A stretch of DNA of 5,101 bases, from assembly GCA_002383325.1 (NCBI GenBank), contig DFYJ01000139.1, positions 499 to 5,599 of the forward strand, read 5' to 3'. Source of the DNA: Candidatus Aminicenantes bacterium UBA4085 (GTDB lineage: Bacteria; Acidobacteriota; Aminicenantia; Aminicenantales; UBA4085). The position numbers and the translations under genes are program-made. Positions 1 through 4,980 of this stretch are shown here, piece after piece. Each line of letters opens with the position of its first letter. Position 1 is the stretch's first letter. Under the pieces are notes generated by a model that did not search any database, was not told the DNA's origin, and saw nothing but the letters and a program-made list of their open reading frames with translations.

Positions 1-869
1 TCGCCCCCCGCCACATGAAGGCCATCAAGCAGACGGGCCACCGCATCGTCGCCGCCCTCGACCCCTCCGACTCCGTGGGCGTCATCGACGGCTTCTTCCC
101 CGAGTCGGACTTCTTCACCGAGTTCGAGCGCTTCGACCGCCACGTCGAGAAGCTGCGCCGCGAGAAAAGCGACCGCCGCATCGACTACGTCTCCATCGCC
201 TCGCCCAACTATCTGCACGACGCCCACATCCGCTTCGCCCTGCGCGTCGGCGCGGACGCGATCTGCGAGAAGCCGCTGGTCCTCAACCCCTGGAACATCG
301 AAGCCCTGCGCGAGCTGGAGGCCGAGTTCGGTCATCGCGTCTATACCATCCTTCAGCTCCGGCTTCACCCGGCTATAAAAGCCCTGCGTGACCGCATCGT
401 CGCCGCGCCTCCCGCCGCCCCGCTCGAGGTCGAGCTGACCCAGGTCTCGCCGCGCGGCCGCTGGTACGCCTATTCCTGGAAGGGGCGGGAGGCCAAGTCC
501 GGCGGCATCATCACCAACATCGGCATCCATTTCTTCGACATGCTGCTGTGGATCTTCGGCCCGGCTGCCGGATTCGACGTCATCGAGCATACGTCTGATC
601 GCGCCGCCGGCTTCCTCGAGCTCCGTCACGCCCTCGTCCGCTGGACCTTGTCCTTGAGGTTCCAGGACTTGCCCGCCGCCTGCGTTGCAGCTGGTGGCAA
701 GGCCTACCGGCGCCTCTCGGTCGGAGGCGAAGCGATCGAGTTCGAGTCCGGGTTCGCCGACCTTCACACCGCCTGCTACGCCGAGACGCTGGCCGGCCGC
801 GGCTTCGGCCTGGACGATGCCCTGCCCTCCATCGACCTGGCCTACAAGCTGAGAGGGGTCAGGTCTTGA
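1..869 (+). CDS. wlbA: WlbA/WbpB-like UDP-GlcNAc-uronate 3-dehydrogenase (Gfo/Idh/MocA), 5' partial
   Basis: NAD-dependent sugar oxidoreductase, probably oxidising C3 of UDP-N-acetylglucosaminuronic acid in the cytoplasm to prepare it for 3-amination. The frame is already open at the window edge (IAPRHMKAIK...), which in this family follows the N-terminal GxGxxG loop. The ATG at 15 is therefore internal and about 10-15 residues are missing upstream. Numbered from that Met, the visible motifs are VAALDPSDS (12-20, end of the second Rossmann strand), ASPNYLH (62-68), the family signature CEKP (84-87) and GGIITNIGIHFFD (163-175), which carries the conserved His and Asp of the substrate site. The C-terminal GFADLHTACYAETLAGRGFG...PSIDLAYKLR is typical of WlbA/WbpB, so the protein is nearly full length at its 3' end. 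The last four residues (GVRS) and the TGA come from the left repeat of the inserted element. The DegT gene beyond the element is its natural pathway partner. Family assignment is firm; exact substrate is inferred. Confidence 0.88.
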   Translation, partial: APRHMKAIKQTGHRIVAALDPSDSVGVIDGFFPESDFFTEFERFDRHVEKLRREKSDRRIDYVSIASPNYLHDAHIRFALRVGADAICEKPLVLNPWNIEALRELEAEFGHRVYTILQLRLHPAIKALRDRIVAAPPAAPLEVELTQVSPRGRWYAYSWKGREAKSGGIITNIGIHFFDMLLWIFGPAAGFDVIEHTSDRAAGFLELRHALVRWTLSLRFQDLPAACVAAGGKAYRRLSVGGEAIEFESGFADLHTACYAETLAGRGFGLDDALPSIDLAYKLRGVRS

Positions 870-884
870 CATTTGACATTTTCG
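854..884 (+). repeat. Left terminal inverted repeat of the RAYT element
   Basis: This is the + orientation copy of the 28-bp repeat (854-881; begins AGGGGTCAGG, ends TTTGACATTT), followed by TCG, which is also matched in the right end. It pairs perfectly with 2000-2030. Internally it holds a tandem heptamer TTGACAT TTGACAT and a small potential hairpin, GTCA-GGTCT-TGAC. The TGA at 867-869 inside it stops the upstream wlbA-like gene. Confidence 0.93.
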
Positions 885-894
885 CCTTTTTCAT
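866..894 (+). promoter_or_regulatory. Candidate inward promoter of the transposase, -35 inside the terminal repeat
   Basis: TTGACA (866-871) is a perfect -35 consensus. It lies 17 bp upstream of TTTCAT (889-894), a 4/6 match to TATAAT, so the terminal repeat may drive the transposase. A second TTGACA at 873-878 has no good -10 partner at 16-18 bp. This is a consensus match only, and the -10 is weak. Confidence 0.35.
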
Positions 895-922
895 TCGTCC
901 CTGCTGAGAATTTTCTGCCGCC

Positions 923-954
923 GGTACGTCATCCTCTTGGAACACAGAGGTACC
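923..954 (+). promoter_or_regulatory. Possible leader hairpin sequestering the transposase ribosome binding site
   Basis: CCTCT (933-937) can pair with AGAGG (946-950) across an 8-nt loop. The stem can be extended by GGTA (923-926) with TACC (951-954), leaving a 6-nt bulge on the left side. AGAGG is the only Shine-Dalgarno-like stretch before the transposase ATG at 962, at an unusually long 11-nt spacing. Folding would hide it, a common way of keeping transposase levels low. Seen by eye; no energy was calculated. Confidence 0.35.
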
Positions 955-961
955 TGCGCAG

Positions 962-1984
962 ATGGCTCGGCCTTTCCGCTTCAAAATTGCCGGCGGAACC
1001 TATCACGTCTATTGCCGTGGTGAGCGCAAAGACCCGATTTTCTTCGGCGATCACGACAATCTGGTTTTCATCAGAAAGCTAGGCGAATCCCTGCTGAAAT
1101 ATGATTGCATTTGCTACACATATTGCCTCATGCCCAATCACTTTCATCTCTACATGAAGACCCTCCGCCCCAACATTTCCGAGGCCATCCACCATCTCAA
1201 TTCCGCCTATTCCAATTGGATCAAGGCCAAGCACGGCATTATCGGGCATGTGTTCCAGGGGAGATTCGGGTCCGTCCTCGTCGAGGATGCGGCTTATGCG
1301 GTATTCCTCTCCTCCTATATCCACCTCAATCCGGTGCGGGCCAAAATCTGCAGATTGCCAGGGGAATATCGTTGGAGCAGCTACGAGCTGGTCTGCGGCC
1401 GGCAAGATCCGGCTTTTCGCAATTTCGATAGGTCGTTCGTGCTTGGCTTCCTGCACCCCGATCCAGAGGCGGCCGTTCCGCTCTACGAGAGATATGTCCG
1501 TGAGATGATGCGTAATCCGAAAGCCGGTCGGCCGCCCGTAAGGCAGCGGGCGTTCATGGGCAGCGAGGCCTTCGCTAAGGACATTCGTGCGCGGTTCAAC
1601 ATCGAGAGTGACCGGAAGGAGATCCCGTGCATCCTCCGCCGGGTCCCTGCCGGCCCGACGCACGAATCGATTCGGTCCGTCGTGCGGGATGTGCTTCTGG
1701 CCCGATCGACCGTTGTTGCCGGGGGAATGAGCCGAGCCGATGCGGGCGGCGAAAGAACTGGTAAGGCCGGCAAGATCGAGAAGAAGATAGCGATCTATCT
1801 GGAAACGCGACACATGAGCCAATCTCTGGTAGAAATCGGGAAACGGTGGGGGATGGACTATCGAGCCGTGGCACAGCTGGCTCATCGACTGGAGGTGCAA
1901 CGGGGGACTGACGAGAGCTTGGCCGCCGCATTGAGGGAGATGGAGGCCCGTCTTATCGGACCGCTACCCGGTGAAGCCGGTTGA
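962..1984 (+). CDS. REP-associated tyrosine transposase (RAYT), Y1/HUH family
   Basis: A 340-residue single-strand DNA nickase/transposase of the IS200-like Y1 (Y1_Tnp) superfamily, RAYT branch. The N-terminus MARPFRFKIAGGTYHVYCRG matches the usual RAYT start, which supports the ATG at 962. MPNHFHLYMKT (57-67) holds the HUH metal ligands His60 and His62. GHVFQGRF (95-102) and SYIHLNPVRA (118-127) follow. By analogy with E. coli TnpA-REP, Tyr119 is the nucleophile. YRWSSY (136-141) closes the catalytic domain. Residues of about 272-332 (KIAIYLETRHMSQSLVEIGK, then WGMDYRAVAQLAHRLE) resemble a DnaA domain IV-type helix-turn-helix, as in the longer RAYTs, and may bind the end repeats. No frameshift is seen and all key residues are present, so the enzyme may be active. 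Its stop lies 15 bp before the right repeat. It is probably transcribed from the left end. Confidence 0.93.
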   Translation: MARPFRFKIAGGTYHVYCRGERKDPIFFGDHDNLVFIRKLGESLLKYDCICYTYCLMPNHFHLYMKTLRPNISEAIHHLNSAYSNWIKAKHGIIGHVFQGRFGSVLVEDAAYAVFLSSYIHLNPVRAKICRLPGEYRWSSYELVCGRQDPAFRNFDRSFVLGFLHPDPEAAVPLYERYVREMMRNPKAGRPPVRQRAFMGSEAFAKDIRARFNIESDRKEIPCILRRVPAGPTHESIRSVVRDVLLARSTVVAGGMSRADAGGERTGKAGKIEKKIAIYLETRHMSQSLVEIGKRWGMDYRAVAQLAHRLEVQRGTDESLAAALREMEARLIGPLPGEAG

Positions 1985-1999
1985 ATCGATGGGGGGAGC

Positions 2000-2030
2000 C
2001 GAAAATGTCAAATGTCAAGACCTGACCCCT
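2000..2030 (-). repeat. Right terminal inverted repeat of the RAYT element
   Basis: Exact reverse complement of 854-884; the 28-bp core is 2003-2030 (begins AAATGTCAAATG, ends CTGACCCCT). It contains an ATG at 2012 that is in frame with the downstream aminotransferase, giving a spurious MSRPDP... start. The next bases, TCTGG, lead directly into the -10 box of the next gene. Confidence 0.93.
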
Positions 2031-2032
2031 TC

Positions 2033-2041
2033 TGGTATAAT
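2033..2041 (+). promoter_or_regulatory. Extended -10 promoter for the aminotransferase gene
   Basis: TGGTATAAT is a perfect extended -10 (TGn plus TATAAT at 2036-2041). No good -35 lies 16-18 bp upstream, where the element's terminal repeat sits (TGTCAA at 2013-2018). The extended -10 could compensate for that. Predicted transcription starts near 2048, leaving a leader of about 24 nt before the ATG at 2072. The string TATAATAACG recurs before the dehydrogenase gene (3379-3388). Confidence 0.6.
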
Positions 2042-2071
2042 AACGGTCCGTTTTTTGGAAGGAGCCGCCTT

Positions 2072-3214
2072 ATGGTCACCAGCGTCCCGATGCTCGACCT
2101 CAAAGCCCAGTACCGCGCCATCCGCGACGAGATCCGCCCGGCCATCGACGAAGTCTGCGACGCCCAGTACTTCATCATGGGTCCCAAGGTCGAGGCCTTC
2201 GAGAAATCCGTGGCCGCCTACTCCGGCGCCCGCTTCGCCGTGGGCGTCTCCTCCGGCACCGACGCCTTGCTTATCTCCCTCATGGCCCTCGACATCCGCC
2301 CCGGCGATGAAGTCATCACCTCGCCCTTCACCTTTTTCGCCACCGCCGGCGTCATCCACCGCCTCCACGCCAAGCCCGTCTTCGTCGACATCGACCCCGT
2401 TACCTTCAACATCGACCCGGCCAAGATCGAAGCCGCCGTCACCCCCCGCACCAAGGCCATCATGCCCGTCCACCTCTTCGGCCAGATGGCCGACATGGAC
2501 CCGATTATGGCCCTCGCTCGCCGCCTACGCATCCCTGTGATCGAGGATGGCGCTCAATCCATCGGGGCCGAGTACAAGAGCCGCCGCTGCGGCTCGATCG
2601 GCGATATGGGCTGCTTCTCGTTCTTCCCCAGCAAGAACCTGGGCGCCTTCGGCGACGCCGGCATGGTCCTGACTTCCGACGAGGCCCTCTACGACAAGCT
2701 CAAGCTCCTGCGCGTCCACGGCGCGCCCTCCACCTACTTCCACAAGTTCGTCGGCGGCAACTTCCGCCTCGACGCCATCCAGGCCGCCGTCCTTGACGTC
2801 AAGCTACGCCACCTTGACGCCTGGTCCGACGGCCGCAAGAAGAACGCCGAGTACTACGACCGTGCCTTCGCCGCCGCCGGACTGACCGGTCAGGGGGCGG
2901 TCAAGACGCCGGCGCCCGTTTACCGCGCCTCGGGCGACCGCCACTACCATATCTATAACCAGTACACGATCCAGGCCCGCGACCGCGAGAAGCTGATGGC
3001 CCATCTCAAGGCCGCCTCGATCGGGTGCGCCGTCTATTACCCCCTGCCGCTCCACTTGCAGGAGTGCTTCTCGGCCCTCAACTGCCCGCTGGGGACGTTC
3101 CCGGCTGCCGAGAAGGCCGCCAACGCGGTCCTCTCTCTGCCCGTCTATCCCGAGCTGACCGATGAAATGAAGGATTACGTGGTGGCGAAGGTGGTGGAGT
3201 TCTACGCGAAGTGA
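2072..3214 (+). CDS. wlbC: WlbC/WbpE-like UDP-sugar 3-aminotransferase (DegT/DnrJ/EryC1/StrS)
   Basis: A 380-residue cytoplasmic PLP enzyme, likely transferring an amino group from glutamate to the 3-keto UDP-uronic acid made by a WlbA-type dehydrogenase. Visible motifs: FIMGPKVEAFE (35-45), SSGTDAL (60-66, phosphate binding), SPFTFFAT (84-91), IEDGAQSIGA (157-166, with Asp159 and Gln162 contacting the cofactor) and SFFPSKNLGAFGDAG (183-197), where Lys188 should form the Schiff base. GGNFRLDAIQAA (228-239) and YYPLPLHLQ (322-330) complete the fold, and the length is normal. The ATG at 2072 is chosen because GGAAGGAG (2057-2064) lies 7 nt upstream and the protein then begins MVTSVPMLDLKAQY as relatives do. 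The longer open frame from 2012 starts inside the transposon end and precedes the likely transcription start. The WlbA-like gene on the other side of the insertion supports the pathway. Fold is sure; 3-amination of a UDP-HexNAc-uronate is a good inference. Confidence 0.9.
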   Translation: MVTSVPMLDLKAQYRAIRDEIRPAIDEVCDAQYFIMGPKVEAFEKSVAAYSGARFAVGVSSGTDALLISLMALDIRPGDEVITSPFTFFATAGVIHRLHAKPVFVDIDPVTFNIDPAKIEAAVTPRTKAIMPVHLFGQMADMDPIMALARRLRIPVIEDGAQSIGAEYKSRRCGSIGDMGCFSFFPSKNLGAFGDAGMVLTSDEALYDKLKLLRVHGAPSTYFHKFVGGNFRLDAIQAAVLDVKLRHLDAWSDGRKKNAEYYDRAFAAAGLTGQGAVKTPAPVYRASGDRHYHIYNQYTIQARDREKLMAHLKAASIGCAVYYPLPLHLQECFSALNCPLGTFPAAEKAANAVLSLPVYPELTDEMKDYVVAKVVEFYAK

Positions 3215-3245
3215 CAGCGGCGGTGCGGTGACGCGGTGAGCCGGA

Positions 3246-3303
3246 CGGGAACCGGAAAGCCGGGGACTGAGACTAGGAACCGAGATCGGGACTGGGAACC
3301 GGC
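3246..3303. repeat. Degenerate purine-rich hexamer-like repeat
   Basis: Between the aminotransferase stop and the solo repeat, the DNA is built of variants of a GGGACT/GGAACC unit: GGGAACC, GGGGACT, GAGACTA, GGAACC, GAGATC, GGGACT, GGGAACC. The top strand is almost free of T apart from one position per unit. It has no open frame with coding character and no clear terminator. The whole gap 3215-3343 otherwise shows nothing recognisable. Confidence 0.55.
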
Positions 3304-3343
3304 CTAGGGGATCGGTGCTAAGGACGCGAACATTCGTAAGCAG

Positions 3344-3371
3344 AAATGTCAAATGTCAAGACCTGACCCCT
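3344..3371 (-). repeat. Solo copy of the element end (right-end orientation)
   Basis: All 28 bases match the right-end cores at 2003-2030 and 4947-4974, in the same orientation, and it is again followed by TCT. No intact inverted partner lies within the preceding 130 bp. A possible decayed partner (3306-3336) matches only at its two edges. It is either a lone REP-like insertion or what remains of a miniature element. It sits 7 bp upstream of a TATAAT box. Confidence 0.92.
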
Positions 3372-3378
3372 TCTGGGA

Positions 3379-3384
3379 TATAAT
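3379..3384 (+). promoter_or_regulatory. -10 box of the nucleotide-sugar dehydrogenase gene
   Basis: A perfect TATAAT, within TATAATAACG as upstream of the aminotransferase. Transcription would start near 3391, about 21 nt before the ATG at 3412. No -35 consensus is found at 16-19 bp, where the solo element end lies; TCAAGA at 3356-3361 is a poor match. The GGGAG at 3401-3405, 6 nt before the ATG, is the ribosome binding site. Confidence 0.55.
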
Positions 3385-3411
3385 AACGCCCACTCTGATT
3401 GGGAGCTTGAA

Positions 3412-4887
3412 ATGCCCGTAAACAAAAAGAAGAAGGTGTCCCCGGAGAAGGCCGCCCCGTCCTTCACCCTGGTCTCCGTGCCCTCGCCGTCCCTCTCCTC
3501 GGTCAACATCCTTTACATTGGCGCCGGCTTCGTCGGGGCCTGCTCGGCCGCCGTATCGGCCGATTCCGGCCACCACACTCTCGTCTATGACATCGACGAG
3601 CGCCGGATCTCCATGCTCGGATCGAACGACCGCGACACCATCGAGAACTGCCTTTTCGAGGAAGGGCTGGGCGACCTCCTCGTCCGCAACCGCTCCCGCA
3701 TCGAGCTGACTTCGGATTACCGCAAGACCGTCTCGTTCCTGGACGGCTGCGACGCGATCTTCATGTGCCTGCCGACGCCCGAGGTGGGGGAGACCGGCGC
3801 CTCAGACCTCTCCTACTACAACGACGCCGCCGACCGGTTGGCCCGAGCCCTGGCCCGACGTAACAAGGGCCGTCAGACGCAGTACGTGGTCATCGTCAAC
3901 AAGAGCACCGTGCCGATCGCCATGGCCGACCGCACGGCCGAGATCCTGCGCAAGCGCGGGGTGCGGAACTTCGGTGTCGTCTCCAACCCCGAGTTCCTGG
4001 TCGAAGGCAAGGCGGTGTCCGGCTCGCTCAAGCCCGACCGCATCGTCATCGGCGCCTGGAGCGAGAAGGACTTCGCCGTGATGCGCCGGATCTACCAGCG
4101 CTTCGTGCACGCGCCCGGCATCGAGTACGTCGAGGTCAACCCCAAGGAAGCCGCGGCCGGCAAGCTGCTGGCCAACTTCATCCTGTTCAACAAGCTGGCC
4201 ATCTGCTTCGACGTAATCGGCCGCACCTGCGAGGCTTTCCCCGATCTCCAGTTCGAGAACGTCCGCCGCATCCTGGCCGGCGATCCGCGCATCGGGTCGT
4301 GGGGCCTCTACAACAGCCTGTACGCCGGCGGCTCGTGCCTGATCAAGGACGCCCGCTCGCTCTCGACTCAGCTCAAGGAAGCGGGGAAAGAGCCGATCCT
4401 GGTCAATGAGACCTACCTGGCCAACCGGCGCCAGCTGCTGGGCTTCATAGATCGGGCCGAGAAGGAGGCCGGCTTCTCCTGGGCGGGCAAGCGGGTGACC
4501 CTGCTGGGCGTGGCCTTCAAGCGCTCGACCAATGACATCCGAAACACGCCCGCCGTCGACATCGTCCGGGTCCTGCAGACCCGCGGTGCGAAGGAGATCC
4601 GCATCTACGATCCCGCGGCCATGGACTCATTTAAAGAGCTGTTCCCGCCGTCGCGCAAGATCAAATACTTCCAGAACGAGGCCAAGGCGGTGGATGCCGC
4701 CGATGCCGTCATCATCGCCACGGACTGGCCGCAGTTCCGCGGGCTGGGCGAGCTGCTGCGGGGGCTCAAGGGCCGGCCGCTGATCATGGACGGCCGCCGC
4801 ATGCTGCAGCATTTCTACGCCGATCTGCGCAAAGCCGGCTTCTCCATCATCGCCGTCGGCTCCGCCAAAATAGGGGTCAGGTCTTGA
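3412..4887 (+). CDS. UDP-glucose 6-dehydrogenase-family nucleotide-sugar dehydrogenase
   Basis: A 491-residue NAD-dependent four-electron dehydrogenase oxidising C6 of a UDP-hexose to the uronic acid in the cytoplasm. The N-terminal Rossmann domain has IGAGFVG (36-42); then CLPTP (119-123), NKSTVP (163-168), NPEFLVEGKA (192-201, where Ugd usually has NPEFLREG), Lys251 and Asn255, GGSCLIKD (306-313) with catalytic Cys309, and GVAFKRSTNDIRNTPA (366-381) in the C-terminal domain. NPEFL and GGSC place it with Ugd rather than with WecC/WbpA enzymes, which carry GHCIPVDP. LI replaces the usual FP after the cysteine. A lysine/serine/proline-rich tail of about 30 residues precedes the first strand, making it longer than typical Ugd. 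GGGAG at 3401-3405 supports the ATG at 3412. The last four residues GVRS and the TGA come from the miniature element. It may supply UDP-glucuronate or the UDP-HexNAc-uronate used by WlbA/WlbC-like enzymes; the substrate cannot be read from the sequence. Confidence 0.92.
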   Translation: MPVNKKKKVSPEKAAPSFTLVSVPSPSLSSVNILYIGAGFVGACSAAVSADSGHHTLVYDIDERRISMLGSNDRDTIENCLFEEGLGDLLVRNRSRIELTSDYRKTVSFLDGCDAIFMCLPTPEVGETGASDLSYYNDAADRLARALARRNKGRQTQYVVIVNKSTVPIAMADRTAEILRKRGVRNFGVVSNPEFLVEGKAVSGSLKPDRIVIGAWSEKDFAVMRRIYQRFVHAPGIEYVEVNPKEAAAGKLLANFILFNKLAICFDVIGRTCEAFPDLQFENVRRILAGDPRIGSWGLYNSLYAGGSCLIKDARSLSTQLKEAGKEPILVNETYLANRRQLLGFIDRAEKEAGFSWAGKRVTLLGVAFKRSTNDIRNTPAVDIVRVLQTRGAKEIRIYDPAAMDSFKELFPPSRKIKYFQNEAKAVDAADAVIIATDWPQFRGLGELLRGLKGRPLIMDGRRMLQHFYADLRKAGFSIIAVGSAKIGVRS

Positions 4888-4899
4888 CATTTGACATTT
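4872..4899 (+). repeat. Left terminal repeat of the miniature element
   Basis: Identical over 28 bp to 854-881. In the dehydrogenase reading frame it reads G-V-R-S-stop, exactly as in the wlbA-like gene. Confidence 0.93.
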
Positions 4900-4946
4900 C
4901 TTGAAAAGAGCGCCTTTTGTTTGCGTTTTGACCCCATTGGTTGGCG

Positions 4947-4974
4947 AAATGTCAAATGTCAAGACCTGACCCCT
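4947..4974 (-). repeat. Right terminal repeat of the miniature element
   Basis: Identical over 28 bp to 2003-2030 and 3344-3371 and followed by the same TCT. The promoter of the rmlA-like gene begins only 6 bp further on. Confidence 0.93.
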
Positions 4975-4980
4975 TCTTAC

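Larger units (their letters stand above)
854..2030 (+). mobile_element. RAYT (IS200-like Y1) transposable element with 31-bp terminal inverted repeats
   Basis: A 1177-bp unit made of one HUH/Y1 transposase gene between perfect 31-bp inverted repeats (854-884 and 2000-2030). It separates a WlbA-like gene from its expected WlbC-like partner. No target-site duplication is visible at the outer edges (left flank ...AAGCTGAG, right flank TCTGGTAT). That fits Y1 single-strand transposition, which makes none. The interior is less GC-rich and has less C-ending codon bias than the sugar genes. A transposase-free derivative (4872-4974) and a solo end (3344-3371) lie in the same window with identical end sequence, so this element may be the source of the enzyme that mobilises them. 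The outer boundary could extend a few bases, because all right ends continue with TCT while left ends do not share the complement. Confidence 0.85.
4872..4974 (+). mobile_element. 103-bp miniature inverted-repeat element (MITE/REPIN-like), RAYT-related
   Basis: Two perfect copies of the same 28-bp end sequence face each other (4872-4899 and 4947-4974; the match extends one further base inward on each side) around a 45-nt core with no coding content. The core holds AAAAG-AGCGC-CTTTT (4904-4918), a small hairpin. CGCCTTTTGTTTGCG (4911-4925) loosely resembles CGCCTTTTTCATTCG just inside the RAYT left end. As DNA or RNA the unit could fold into a long stem of about 29 bp, so it may end or stabilise the dehydrogenase mRNA, whose stop codon lies in the left arm. 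It is probably mobilised in trans by a RAYT such as that at 962-1984. Confidence 0.85.

Noticed and set aside
873..1082. Small + strand open frame between the left repeat and the RAYT start
   Set aside because: It overlaps the conserved RAYT N-terminus in another frame, has no ribosome binding site, and starts inside the terminal repeat.
1079..1900. Long open frame of 273 codons on the minus strand under the RAYT gene
   Set aside because: It is antisense to a clear transposase with family motifs, has no recognisable motif and no promoter, and is typical of shadow frames in GC-rich coding DNA.
846..2038. Target-site duplication around the RAYT element
   Set aside because: The flanks (GCTGAG and TCTGGT) share at most CTG, which is not convincing, and Y1 transposases are not expected to make duplications.
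2012..2071. Extended N-terminus of the aminotransferase beginning in the right repeat
   Set aside because: The sequence is transposon-end DNA lying across and upstream of the -10 box; the ATG at 2072 has a Shine-Dalgarno and fits the family start.
3306..3336. Possible decayed left partner of the solo repeat (AGGGGATCGG...ACATTCG)
   Set aside because: Only about half of the positions match, mainly at the two edges, and the tract beside it is rich in GG by nature; chance cannot be excluded.
4900..4946. Intrinsic terminator from AAAAG-AGCGC-CTTTT in the miniature element core
   Set aside because: The stem is short and A/T-rich, and the downstream GTTTGCG is not a proper U-tract; at best it is a weak hairpin within the larger fold.
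854..4974. CRISPR array
   Set aside because: The repeats are in mixed orientation and separated by whole genes or a 47-bp core, without regular spacers or cas genes.
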